A program made the translations under genes and the position numbers. A model generated the notes under the pieces. The model was not told the DNA's origin and did no database searches. It saw only the letters and a list, made by a program, of their open reading frames with translations. This document shows positions 1-7,318 of a stretch of 14,946 bases of DNA, in pieces. Each line of letters begins with the position of its first letter. Within the stretch, counting starts at the first letter, position 1. The stretch comes from RGIG2206 sp045540915 (GTDB lineage Bacteria > Bacillota > Clostridia > Oscillospirales > Acutalibacteraceae). The stretch covers positions 1-14,946 of the forward strand of contig JAZQID010000081.1 in the NCBI GenBank assembly GCA_045540915.1, written 5' to 3'.

Positions 1-398
1 ACCGATAAGACTGTTAGCCCAATGAGTCCGTCGTTTATGCGTATCTCATCACCTTTGTGCAGTACCGCGGACAACTGAGGCAGACGAATTGGGATGCGGC
101 CGTCCTTCTGCTCATTACCCGATATTAGTTCAACCCTTTCGCCTTCAACAAGCTCTATCGGCTGAATGAGCTTGCCAACGCGAACCTCAGGCCCCTTTGT
201 GTCGAGCAGAATTGCTATATGCTTGTTAATAGCGGCACGCTCAGAGCGTATCATTTCACAGGTAGCGGCGTGCCTGTTGTACTCCTAATGTGAAAGATTA
301 AGCCTCGCCACGTTCATACCCGCCTCAATAAGACTGCGAATGACCTGCGGTTGCCGTGTCGACGGCCCCATAGTGCAGACTATCTTCGTTTTACGCAT
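1..398 (-). pseudogene. pyk: Pyruvate kinase, 5' part, interrupted by an in-frame amber codon; runs off the left edge
   Basis: Pyruvate kinase makes pyruvate and ATP from phosphoenolpyruvate and ADP in the last step of glycolysis. The ATG at 398-396 has an upstream AGGGGTGG ribosome site on the minus strand. The first 37 residues read as a normal N-terminus: MRKTKIVCTMGPS, then MNVARLNLSH, which contains the Arg32, Asn34 and Ser36 that in this family line the potassium and phosphate site. Codon 38 (287-285) is TAG, where the family has a nearly invariant glycine. After it the same frame continues without a stop to the window edge (about 94 codons) and remains pyruvate-kinase-like: EYNRHA, ILLDTKGPEVRVG, then a B-domain-like stretch ending in INDGLIGL. 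Net reading frame is preserved, so this is not a simple frameshift. Without suppression the product would be a 37-residue peptide. A restart at the in-frame Met 11 codons further on would lack the ligand residues. It may be a recent pseudogene, a sequence error or a recoded site. Family identity is certain; functional status is not. Confidence 0.8.
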
Positions 399-448
399 AC
401 TAAACCACCCCTTTGGAGCATTATTTGCGAAATTCAGGGCGGTCATAC

Positions 449-498
449 AAAAAAAGTGAGAAAAAACTGTTGACAACTGAGCGGCTTATGTGTATAAT
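449..498 (+). promoter_or_regulatory. Sigma-A promoter of the infC-rpmI-rplT operon with upstream A-tracts
   Basis: A perfect -35 box TTGACA lies at 470-475 and a perfect -10 box TATAAT at 493-498, separated by the optimal 17 bp. Two A-tracts (449-455 and 461-466) lie directly upstream of the -35 box, as in UP elements that bind the RNA polymerase alpha subunit. Transcription should start near 505, giving a leader of about 145 nt before infC. Such a consensus promoter fits the high expression expected for ribosomal protein genes. The start site is inferred. Confidence 0.88.
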
Positions 499-504
499 CA
501 TTGG

Positions 505-632
505 GTAAACAAAGCAGAACGGATATCCGTCTCACCTTGTGCAGAAGGCTGCGCGGGTCAATATTTCACCGAGGTATCGGTGTATTTGTTGGTGTGAGCG
601 GAAGTATGTCTGTTCGCACTTTTGTTATATTT
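505..632 (+). promoter_or_regulatory. Structured 5' leader of the infC operon, candidate L20/IF3 autoregulatory RNA
   Basis: The stretch between the promoter and the infC ribosome site is rich in pairing potential. Visible elements are: a 12-bp palindrome ACGGATATCCGT (519-530); a hairpin GUGCAG/CUGCGC (539-544 with 549-554, loop AAGG, one G-U); a hairpin CACCGA/UCGGUG (567-572 with 577-582, loop GGUA); and a long-range helix joining 527-529 and 531-535 to 594-601 that closes the two hairpins into a three-way junction. A competing hairpin at 598-617, followed by UUUU and a U-rich tract, uses bases 598-601 of that helix and could act as an attenuator. In Bacillus subtilis, L20 represses this operon by premature termination in its leader. 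That the same happens here is inferred; I cannot match this RNA to a covariance model by eye. Confidence 0.5.
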
Positions 633-648
633 AGGAGGTGCTTCGACC

Positions 649-1167
649 ATAAGCAGCAAAGAATTATTCATCAATGAGGAAATCAACGACGCGCAGGTAC
701 GTCTGATCGGTGACGACGGAGCGCAGCTTGGCGTTATGTCCGCCAAGGAGGCTCTTAAGATCGCTGAGCAGAGGGATCTTGATCTGGTCAAGATCGCGCC
801 GCAGGCTGTTCCGCCTGTGTGCAAGATCATGGACTACGGTAAATACCGCTTTGAGCAGACCAAGCGCGACAAGGAATCGAAGAAAAATCAGAAGGTCATC
901 GAGATCAAGGAGATTCGTCTTTCCCTGAACATCGATACTCACGATTTTGAAACGAAGGGCGGACACGCCATTAAGTTCCTCAAGGCAGGCAATAAGGTCA
1001 AGGTCTCGATCCGTTTTCGCGGTCGTGAAATGGGACATCCGGAAATCGGCTTGAACACGATGAATCGATTTGCTGAGTATTGCTCGGAGTTTGCCAACGT
1101 CGAGAAGCCGGCAAAGCTTGACGGCAGAAACATGCTTATGTTTTTGGCTCCCAAGTCGGCAAAATAA
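649..1167 (+). CDS. infC: Translation initiation factor IF-3, probable AUA start
   Basis: IF-3 binds the 30S subunit, prevents early joining with 50S, and checks the start codon and initiator tRNA. The product is about 172 residues, the normal size. The N-terminal domain has the family pattern (INEEIND, VRLIGDDG, AKEALKIAEQRDLDLVKIAP, VCKIMDYGKYRFEQ), then a lysine-rich linker, then the C-terminal domain (IKEIRLSLNIDTHDF, IRFRGREM). No ATG or GTG is in frame near the N-terminus. An in-frame TTG at 622 lies upstream of, and would translate through, the ribosome site AGGAGG at 633-638. The best-placed start is ATA at 649-651, 10 nt after AGGAGG. IF-3 genes in E. coli and Bacillus use AUU, and IF-3 discriminates against such codons to control its own synthesis, so AUA fits that logic. 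First gene of the operon, 30 bp before rpmI. Confidence 0.93.
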   Translation: MSSKELFINEEINDAQVRLIGDDGAQLGVMSAKEALKIAEQRDLDLVKIAPQAVPPVCKIMDYGKYRFEQTKRDKESKKNQKVIEIKEIRLSLNIDTHDFETKGGHAIKFLKAGNKVKVSIRFRGREMGHPEIGLNTMNRFAEYCSEFANVEKPAKLDGRNMLMFLAPKSAK

Positions 1168-1197
1168 AGTGTCTACAATGTTAAGGAGGAAAATATA

Positions 1198-1395
1198 ATG
1201 CCTAAGATCAAAACCCACAGCGGTGCTAAGAAGCGCTTCAGCCTGACCAAGACTGGCAAGGTAAAGCGTGCACACGCCTACAAATCCCACATCTTGAACA
1301 AAAAGACTTCTAAGCGCAAGAGAAATCTGCGTAAGACCGCAATGGCCGATGTTACCAACGTAGCACAGGTCAAGCGCCTGATCCCCTACAAATAA
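1198..1395 (+). CDS. rpmI: 50S ribosomal protein L35 (bL35)
   Basis: This is a 65-residue, very basic protein of the large ribosomal subunit, full length for the family. It starts MPKIKTHSGAKKRF and carries the conserved internal features HILNKK and KRKRNLRK. The ATG at 1198 lies 8 nt after a strong AAGGAGG site (1183-1189). It sits between infC (30 bp upstream) and rplT (48 bp downstream), the standard bacterial order, and should be expressed from the same promoter at about 470-498. Confidence 0.98.
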   Translation: MPKIKTHSGAKKRFSLTKTGKVKRAHAYKSHILNKKTSKRKRNLRKTAMADVTNVAQVKRLIPYK

Positions 1396-1443
1396 AAACA
1401 AGATCGAAACACTTTCACACGATCATATCGGAGGTAAAGAATA

Positions 1444-1803
1444 ATGGCTCATGTTAAAGGCGCTATGATGACGCGCAAAAGAAGAAAGAAGACTCTGAAG
1501 CTTGCCAAGGGCTACTTTGGAGCAAAGTCCAAGCTGTTCCGCACCGCTAAGGAAGCGGTTATGAAGAGCGGCCAGTATGCATATATCGGCCGTAAGCACA
1601 AGAAGCGTGATTTCCGCCGTCTGTGGATCACCCGTATTTCTGCCGCTTGCAAACTCAACGGAATGAACTATTCTACTTTCATGAACGGTCTTAAGAAGGC
1701 CAACATTGAAATGAACAGAAAGATGCTCGCTGAGATCGCTGTCAGCGATGCTCAGGGATTTGCAACTCTCGTCGAGACTGCAAAGAAGGCTCTGGCTAAA
1801 TAA
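1444..1803 (+). CDS. rplT: 50S ribosomal protein L20 (bL20)
   Basis: This 119-residue protein binds 23S rRNA early in 50S assembly and, in Bacillus and E. coli, represses its own operon. The basic N-terminal extension (RKRRKKTLKLAKGY) that inserts into rRNA is followed by the globular domain (AYIGRKHKKRDFRRLWITRI, LNGMNYSTFMNGLKKA), matching the family over its whole length. The ATG at 1444 is 8 nt after GGAGGT (1430-1435). It is the last gene of the operon; a strong intrinsic terminator starts 5 nt after its stop codon. A weak 5-bp inverted repeat (GATCG/CGATC, 1402-1424) lies in the gap before it, and I assign no role to it. Confidence 0.98.
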   Translation: MAHVKGAMMTRKRRKKTLKLAKGYFGAKSKLFRTAKEAVMKSGQYAYIGRKHKKRDFRRLWITRISAACKLNGMNYSTFMNGLKKANIEMNRKMLAEIAVSDAQGFATLVETAKKALAK

Positions 1804-1807
1804 TTTT

Positions 1808-1840
1808 GACACGCCCGCGCACACGGGCGTGTCTTTTGCT
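1808..1840 (+). terminator. Intrinsic terminator after rplT
   Basis: A perfect 10-bp inverted repeat, GACACGCCCG (1808-1817) and CGGGCGTGTC (1824-1833), has a 6-nt loop and is followed directly by TTTTGCTT. The GC-rich stem and T-run are typical of Rho-independent termination. It separates the ribosomal protein operon from the gene series that starts at 1872. Confidence 0.93.
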
Positions 1841-1871
1841 TACTTATAACCGGTTTTAAGGGGGTCTGGCA

Positions 1872-2666
1872 GTGGATTATCAGGTCATTACAAGCAAGAA
1901 TAACGACCGCGTCAAGCAGGTCTGTTTACTGATGCGAAGTGCATCCGCCCGTAGAGAATTCGGCCGTTTTGCGCTTGAAGGCTTACGCCTCTGCCGTGAT
2001 GCCGCGCTCAACGGATTGCAGGCAGAGGAGTTGTATTTCACCCAGAAGACCCTTGATAAATTTCCGGAAGACATTGAACTTATTTCCGCCCATTCGACAA
2101 AGTCCTATCTTGTCAGCGACGATGTGTTTGACAAGATGGCTCAGACCGATTCTGCACAGGGCGTGCTGAGCATTTTGCCGATTGGTGACGCGGTTTCGAT
2201 TACCGATGTTGACAGTAAAGGTCGCTATGTCGCCTGTGTTGATGTGGCTGATCCCGGTAATCTCGGTGCCATTTCCCGTACTGCCGAGGCCCTCGGTGTC
2301 AGCGGAATGTTGCTTTTCGGCAGTTGTTGTGACCCTTATAACCCCAAGGCTCTGAGAGCTTCGATGGGTGCGCTTTTGCGCCTGCCTGTCCTTCGGTTTG
2401 ACAGCGTCCCCGACGGTATGACTGTTTTGAAGGAAAAGGGTCTTGAGTTGTTTGCGTCTGTTGTTGACCCCTATGCTGATGCTGTTCAAACTGTCGATTT
2501 CCGTGACGGAAGTGTTGTCTTTATAGGCAACGAGGCCAACGGCCTTACAGATGAGACGATCAGCCTCTGCGACAAACGCATCACCATACCCATCAGTGGC
2601 CGCGCAGAATCATTTAACGCCGCCGCTGCCGCCGCGATACTGCTGTGGGAGTTGATGAAGCTATGA
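1872..2666 (+). CDS. TrmH/SpoU-family RNA 2'-O-ribose methyltransferase
   Basis: This 264-residue protein belongs to the SPOUT superfamily, whose trefoil-knot domain uses S-adenosylmethionine to methylate the 2'-OH of a ribose in tRNA or rRNA. An N-terminal substrate-binding domain (about residues 28-105, with FALEGLRLCRDA) precedes the SpoU domain. Motif I is DPGNLGAISR (Asn130, Arg136), motif II is IGNEANGL (Glu221), and motif III is IPISGRAESFN (239-249), where the usual serine-leucine-asparagine is Ser-Phe-Asn. It resembles the YsgA/RlmB type, but the target nucleotide cannot be read from sequence. The GTG start at 1872 is 7 nt after AAGGGGG (1858-1864). The next gene's ATG overlaps its TGA stop. 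Its place after rplT is common in Clostridia. Confidence 0.92.
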   Translation: MDYQVITSKNNDRVKQVCLLMRSASARREFGRFALEGLRLCRDAALNGLQAEELYFTQKTLDKFPEDIELISAHSTKSYLVSDDVFDKMAQTDSAQGVLSILPIGDAVSITDVDSKGRYVACVDVADPGNLGAISRTAEALGVSGMLLFGSCCDPYNPKALRASMGALLRLPVLRFDSVPDGMTVLKEKGLELFASVVDPYADAVQTVDFRDGSVVFIGNEANGLTDETISLCDKRITIPISGRAESFNAAAAAAILLWELMKL

Positions 2667-3916
2667 GGCGTACTTCGAGTATGAAGTATTGGATCTTTCT
2701 TCAGCAGGTTCTCGGGCAAGGTAGCAGAAAACTGCTTGATATTACAGAGCATTATAAATCGGCGCAGGCCTTTTACGATGCCGGTTATCAGGATGTTGAG
2801 CGGCTCAATCTTTTGAGCAAGGGTGAGCTTGAACGCTACCGCAAGACCAAATTGGACTATTGCGAGAGCATCATCGATTACTGTGAGCAGAGGGGATACG
2901 ACGTTGTAACCCCGAATGATAAGCGTTATCCCAAGAGGCTTGCCCACCTTGTTGATCCGCCTGCGGTGCTGTATGTAAAGGGTGAGTTTCCCAACTTTGA
3001 TGACGAGGTCGCCGTCGCTATGGTCGGCACTCGCAAGTGCAGTGATAACGGACGCAAGATTGCCCGCGAGCTTAGCCAACGGCTCTCGGCATCGGGTTGC
3101 CTTATCGTCAGCGGAGGCGCAATAGGTATTGACTCATCGGCACATATCGGCGCGATCAAGGCAGGGGGTAAGACGGTCGCCGTCCTCGGTTGCGGACTTG
3201 ACTACCCTTATCTTCAGCAGAATGAAGAATTGCGCGCCGATATTGCTAACAACGGCGCTCTTATAAGTGAGTATCCGCCGAAGGCACCTGCGTCAAAATA
3301 TACCTTTCCCGTAAGGAACAGGCTGATATCGGGCTTGTGTCTGGGCACCATAGTTGTCGAAGCGACACGGAGCAGCGGTTCGCTTATTACCGTTGACCAC
3401 GCACTCGAGCAGGGCAGAGATATCTTCGTCATCCCCGGCTCGATCTCCGATCCGCTTTATGCAGGCTCCAACCGTCTTATTCGCGATGGAGCAAAGGCTA
3501 TTCTGTCACCCGTTGACGTGCTTGAGGAGTACAACAATTACTATCCTCATCGCATAAATATGGCAGGGTGCGAAATATCAATTACTGATGAATGTGATGA
3601 ACTTGAATCTGCTCAGCCCATTGAAGAAAAGGCTAAACCTGCCGCAAAGTCTGAAAAGAAGCAGGAAGATAAACCCGAGATCGATCTCGAAAAGCTCCGA
3701 CTTAACTATCAGTTGCTGTCAAACGATGCGAAGGAGCTGTTTGCCGCATTTCTTGACGCGCAGACCGAGAATTTCGATCTTGCACTTGAAAATTGTGAAT
3801 TAGATATGTCTGCCGCGATTGCCGCATTAACCGAATTGGAAATATTCGGATTTGTTTCGGCTATCCCCGGCGGCAGATACAGTGTAAATATTTCTAAGGA
3901 GGTCACCGATGTCTAA
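2663..3916 (+). CDS. dprA: DNA-processing protein DprA (Smf)
   Basis: DprA binds incoming single-stranded DNA during natural transformation and loads RecA. Many non-transformable bacteria also keep it. The product is about 417 residues. An N-terminal helical region (1-75) is followed by the Rossmann-like core: VGTRKCSDNG (121-130), SGGAIGID (150-157), FPVRNRLISGL (215-225), SSGSLIT (237-243) and GSNRLIRDGA (268-277). A charged linker (about 310-345, rich in Lys and Glu) leads to a C-terminal winged-helix-like domain (350-410). I chose the ATG at 2663 because it overlaps the previous stop as ATGA; an in-frame GTG at 2645 and an ATG at 2681 are alternatives. The end overlaps topA by 8 bp. No other competence gene is in the window. 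Confidence 0.95.
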   Translation: MRRTSSMKYWIFLQQVLGQGSRKLLDITEHYKSAQAFYDAGYQDVERLNLLSKGELERYRKTKLDYCESIIDYCEQRGYDVVTPNDKRYPKRLAHLVDPPAVLYVKGEFPNFDDEVAVAMVGTRKCSDNGRKIARELSQRLSASGCLIVSGGAIGIDSSAHIGAIKAGGKTVAVLGCGLDYPYLQQNEELRADIANNGALISEYPPKAPASKYTFPVRNRLISGLCLGTIVVEATRSSGSLITVDHALEQGRDIFVIPGSISDPLYAGSNRLIRDGAKAILSPVDVLEEYNNYYPHRINMAGCEISITDECDELESAQPIEEKAKPAAKSEKKQEDKPEIDLEKLRLNYQLLSNDAKELFAAFLDAQTENFDLALENCELDMSAAIAALTELEIFGFVSAIPGGRYSVNISKEVTDV

Positions 3917-6008
3917 ACTTGTCATCGTTGAGTCGCCTGCAAAGGCTAAAACAATAAAAAAATACCTTGGCCCCGATTTCGAGGTTATGGCGTCTATGGG
4001 TCACGTTCGCGACCTGCCCAAATCCAAACTCGGAATCGATGTTGACCACGAGTTTCAGCCTCAGTATGTAAATATCGCAGGTAAGAATGATCTTATAAAG
4101 AGCCTGCAGACTGCGGCCGCCAACAGCGATTTTGTCTATCTCGCAACCGACCCTGACCGCGAGGGAGAGGCTATTTCTTGGCATTTGGCTCAGTTGCTTG
4201 CGTTGAATACCGATGATGCGAACCGCGTTACCTTCAACGAGATAACCAAGCTGGGTATCACCGAGGGTATGAAATCGCCGAGGTCGATCGACCTTGATTT
4301 TGTTGATGCGCAGCAGGCTCGTCGCGTTCTTGACCGCTTGGTCGGTTATAAGATCAGCCCTTTCCTTTGGAAGAAGGTGCGCCGCGGCCTTTCTGCAGGA
4401 CGCGTTCAGTCGGTCGCGGTCAAGATCATAGTCGACCGTGAGCGCGAGATTCGCAATTTCGTTCCGAGTGAGTATTGGAACATAGATGCCCATCTCAAGA
4501 TCGGTAAGCCTTCGGTCACCTTCAAGGCAAAGTTCTACGGCGATGCCAACGGCAAGATCGATATTGCCAACGAGGAGCAGACCAACAAAATTTTGTCCGA
4601 ACTCGACGGTGTGGATTACATTGTTGACAACGTCAAAAAGGGTGTTCGCCGCAAGAAGCCGATGCCTCCTTTCATTACCTCAACGATGCAGCAGGAAGCA
4701 TCCCGCAAGCTTAACTTTACTGCTAAGCGTACTATGAGTATCGCACAGGCTCTTTATGAAGGTGTTGACGTTTCGGGACTCGGTATGACCGGTCTTATCA
4801 CCTATATGAGAACCGACTCCCTTCGTATCTCCGAGGAGGCTCGCTCGGCAGGTGAAAGGTTCATTCTTAACACCTACGGCAAGGATTACCTGCCTGAAAA
4901 GCGCACCTACTACAAGTCGAAATCCTCGGCGCAGGATGCACACGAGGCGATCCGTCCGACTATGCCCGAGCTTACTCCCGAAAAAGTCCGCAACGATCTT
5001 ACACCCGAGCAGTTTAAGCTCTATTCGCTTATTTGGTCGCGTTTTATCGCCAGCCTTATGTCCCAGTGCGTTCAGGATACCGTCAGCGTGGATATTAACG
5101 CAGGCAAGTATATTTTTAAGGCATCGGGATATTCTGTCCGTTTCAACGGATACACCGTGCTCTATCAGGAGAGCAGTGATGCCTCTGACGAGGATGAGAA
5201 AAACCTGCCACCTATGAGAAAGGGTGACGAGTTAAAGCTTAAGAAGCTTGACCCGACCCAGCACTTCACTCAGCCTCCGCAGAGATATACCGAAGCAACT
5301 CTTATCAAGGCACTTGAGGAGAAGAATATCGGCCGTCCGAGCACCTATGCTCCCATCATTTCCACCGTTCTTCAGCGTGAATACGTTGAGACCGAGAAGA
5401 AACTGCTTAAGCCCACCTCGCTTGGCGAGATCGTAACCGAACTGATGGAAAACCATTTTGCCAACGTTGTCGATGAGTCCTTTACCGCTAAAATGGAGAA
5501 GGAGCTCGACGATATTGAGACCGGTAAGCGTAAATGGGTCAAGGTTATGGATGCATTTTATACCGATTTTTCAAAGACCCTGACCAAAGCAGAGGAGAAT
5601 ATGAACGGAACCAAGATCAAGGTTCCCGAAGTGGAAAGCGATGTCGTTTGCGACCTTTGCGGCAGGAAAATGGTTATCAAATCGGGCCGATTCGGCAAGT
5701 TCCTTGCTTGTCCCGGATTCCCCGAATGTAAGAATACCAAGCCAATCGTTCAGGAAATGGCAGGCCGCTGTCCTAAGTGCGAGAGCAAGATCATCCAGAG
5801 AAAGTCGGCCAAGGGTCATAAATTCTTCTGTTGTGAAAAAGGCAAGGCCTGCGGCTTCATCACTTGGGATGAGCCTACCGCTGAAAATTGCCCCAACTGC
5901 GGTAAGACCCTCTTCAAGAGCCGTGGCGGTGTCCTGAAGTGTCTGAACGAGGATTGCGGATTTGAGAAGAAGATCGAACGCAAGTCGCGTAAGAAAGCAG
6001 ATAAATAA
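3909..6008 (+). CDS. topA: DNA topoisomerase I (type IA)
   Basis: The enzyme relaxes negative supercoils by a transient 5'-phosphotyrosine cut in one strand. At 699 residues it is normal for Firmicutes. The TOPRIM domain shows Glu8 in ESPAKAKTI and the metal-binding DPDREGE (81-87). The active-site tyrosine is Tyr299 in LITYMRTDS, and HEAIRPT (345-351) and EKNIGRPSTYA (471-481) are also typical. Three C-terminal zinc ribbons follow, with cysteines at 581/584/601/607, 621/624/641-642/648 and 661/664/678/683, and a Lys/Arg-rich tail. A perfect AAGGAGGT (3896-3903) lies 5 nt before the ATG at 3909, inside the end of dprA. The TAA stop shares one base with the ATG of trmFO. Confidence 0.98.
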   Translation: MSKLVIVESPAKAKTIKKYLGPDFEVMASMGHVRDLPKSKLGIDVDHEFQPQYVNIAGKNDLIKSLQTAAANSDFVYLATDPDREGEAISWHLAQLLALNTDDANRVTFNEITKLGITEGMKSPRSIDLDFVDAQQARRVLDRLVGYKISPFLWKKVRRGLSAGRVQSVAVKIIVDREREIRNFVPSEYWNIDAHLKIGKPSVTFKAKFYGDANGKIDIANEEQTNKILSELDGVDYIVDNVKKGVRRKKPMPPFITSTMQQEASRKLNFTAKRTMSIAQALYEGVDVSGLGMTGLITYMRTDSLRISEEARSAGERFILNTYGKDYLPEKRTYYKSKSSAQDAHEAIRPTMPELTPEKVRNDLTPEQFKLYSLIWSRFIASLMSQCVQDTVSVDINAGKYIFKASGYSVRFNGYTVLYQESSDASDEDEKNLPPMRKGDELKLKKLDPTQHFTQPPQRYTEATLIKALEEKNIGRPSTYAPIISTVLQREYVETEKKLLKPTSLGEIVTELMENHFANVVDESFTAKMEKELDDIETGKRKWVKVMDAFYTDFSKTLTKAEENMNGTKIKVPEVESDVVCDLCGRKMVIKSGRFGKFLACPGFPECKNTKPIVQEMAGRCPKCESKIIQRKSAKGHKFFCCEKGKACGFITWDEPTAENCPNCGKTLFKSRGGVLKCLNEDCGFEKKIERKSRKKADK

Positions 6009-7318
6009 TGAAAATTGTTAATGTCATTGGCGCGGGTCTTGCAGGGTGTGAGGCGGCACTTCAGCTTGCAAAGCGTGGAGTAAAGGTTCGCCTTTTCGAA
6101 ATGAAACCTGAGCGGCGCTCGGCCGCTCATCACACTGACCTGTTTGCCGAGCTTGTTTGCTCAAACTCGCTCAAAGCGGCGCGTGTTGAATCTGCAGCAG
6201 GCCTGCTAAAAGAGGAGATGCGCCGGTTTGGATCGATATGCCTTGAGTCAGCCGACCGAAGCGCAGTTGCCGCAGGCGGTGCATTGGCGGTTGACCGCGA
6301 CATCTTTTCGGAATATATAACCGATGCGATCAAGGGTCACGAGAATATTGAGATCATTCATCAGACGATAAATGACCTCGACCTTTCGGAGCCGACCATT
6401 GTTGCGACGGGACCGCTTACCGATGATGCACTGTTTGAGCGGATATCCGAGCTTTGCAACGGAAGCCTGAGTTTTTTTGATGCCGCCGCTCCCATCGTTA
6501 CCACCGAGAGCATTGATATGAGCCGCGCGTTCCGTGCCTCCCGTTACGGCAGAGGCGGAGACGACTACATCAACTGCCCGATGAATAAGGATGAGTACGA
6601 CGCCTTTTATGAGGAGCTTGTTAACGCCGAGCGCATTGAACTCAAATCCTTTGAGCAGGATATAAAACTCTATGAGGGCTGTATGCCCATCGAGCTTATG
6701 GCTCAAAGGGGACACGACACTATCCGCTTCGGCCCGTTGAAGCCTGTCGGACTTCGTGATCCAAACACAGGCCATCGTCCTTGGGCAAATGTCCAACTTC
6801 GTATGGAGAATAAAGAGGGAACCCTCTGCAACCTTGTCGGATTTCAGACCAACCTTAAATTCAGCGAGCAAAAGCGCGTTTTTTCAATGATTCCCGCCCT
6901 CAAAGACGCAGAATTTATGCGTTACGGGGTAATGCACAGGAATTCCTTCCTTCATTCACCCTCTGTACTCAACACCGACCTGTCCTTCAAGGGTAACGAG
7001 CGTCTTTTCTTCGCAGGACAGATAACGGGTGTCGAGGGATATATGGAGTCGGCTTCAAGCGGAATACTTGCAGGAATAAATATGTACCGCAAGCTGAATG
7101 GAAATCAGCCGCTTGTATTGCCTGACTATACGATGCTCGGCGCACTGACTAACTACGTTACAACAAGCACTAGCAAGGACTTTCAGCCTATGGGGGCAAA
7201 TTTTGGAGTTATACCGCCCCTTGATGAGCATATCAGGGATAAAAAGGAGCGTTATGCCGCATTGTCAATGCGTGCGTTGCGCTGGTACGATGAAAATATA
7301 GGAGATGATTACAGATGA
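6008..7318 (+). CDS. trmFO: Methylenetetrahydrofolate-tRNA-(uracil-5-)-methyltransferase TrmFO
   Basis: TrmFO makes 5-methyluridine at position 54 of the tRNA T-loop, using methylenetetrahydrofolate as carbon donor and reduced FAD, unlike the SAM-dependent TrmA. The product has 436 residues, full length. The N-terminal FAD-binding motif is VIGAGLAGCEAA (6-17). FAELVCSNSLKA contains Cys51, and LYEGCMPIELMAQRG contains Cys225; these match the two cysteines known to be important in the Bacillus enzyme. A C-terminal FAD-contacting stretch (LFFAGQITGVEGY, GILAGINMYR) is present. The ATG at 6008 overlaps the topA stop (TAATG). No strong ribosome site precedes it, so translation probably depends on coupling to topA. 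The topA-trmFO pair is a classic Firmicutes neighbourhood. Confidence 0.97.
   Translation: MKIVNVIGAGLAGCEAALQLAKRGVKVRLFEMKPERRSAAHHTDLFAELVCSNSLKAARVESAAGLLKEEMRRFGSICLESADRSAVAAGGALAVDRDIFSEYITDAIKGHENIEIIHQTINDLDLSEPTIVATGPLTDDALFERISELCNGSLSFFDAAAPIVTTESIDMSRAFRASRYGRGGDDYINCPMNKDEYDAFYEELVNAERIELKSFEQDIKLYEGCMPIELMAQRGHDTIRFGPLKPVGLRDPNTGHRPWANVQLRMENKEGTLCNLVGFQTNLKFSEQKRVFSMIPALKDAEFMRYGVMHRNSFLHSPSVLNTDLSFKGNERLFFAGQITGVEGYMESASSGILAGINMYRKLNGNQPLVLPDYTMLGALTNYVTTSTSKDFQPMGANFGVIPPLDEHIRDKKERYAALSMRALRWYDENIGDDYR

Noticed and set aside
399..505. Promoter for pyk on the minus strand
   Set aside because: Only poor matches were seen (for example an AATAAT with a weak -35-like TTGTAT and a 19-bp spacer), so no call is made.
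664..1401. Long minus-strand open frame (245 codons) opposite infC and rpmI
   Set aside because: It lies antisense to well-conserved genes, has no family-like motifs and no ribosome site; it is a shadow of the coding strand's composition.
1402..1424. Inverted repeat GATCG/CGATC between rpmI and rplT as an L20 operator
   Set aside because: A 5-bp stem with a 13-nt loop is too weak to support a regulatory call without comparative data.
3956..3962. Run of seven A's (A AAA AAA) at codons 16-18 of topA as a frameshift or slippage site
   Set aside because: The topA frame is intact over 699 codons and no biological reason for slippage so near the start is apparent; the run encodes an ordinary Ile-Lys-Lys.
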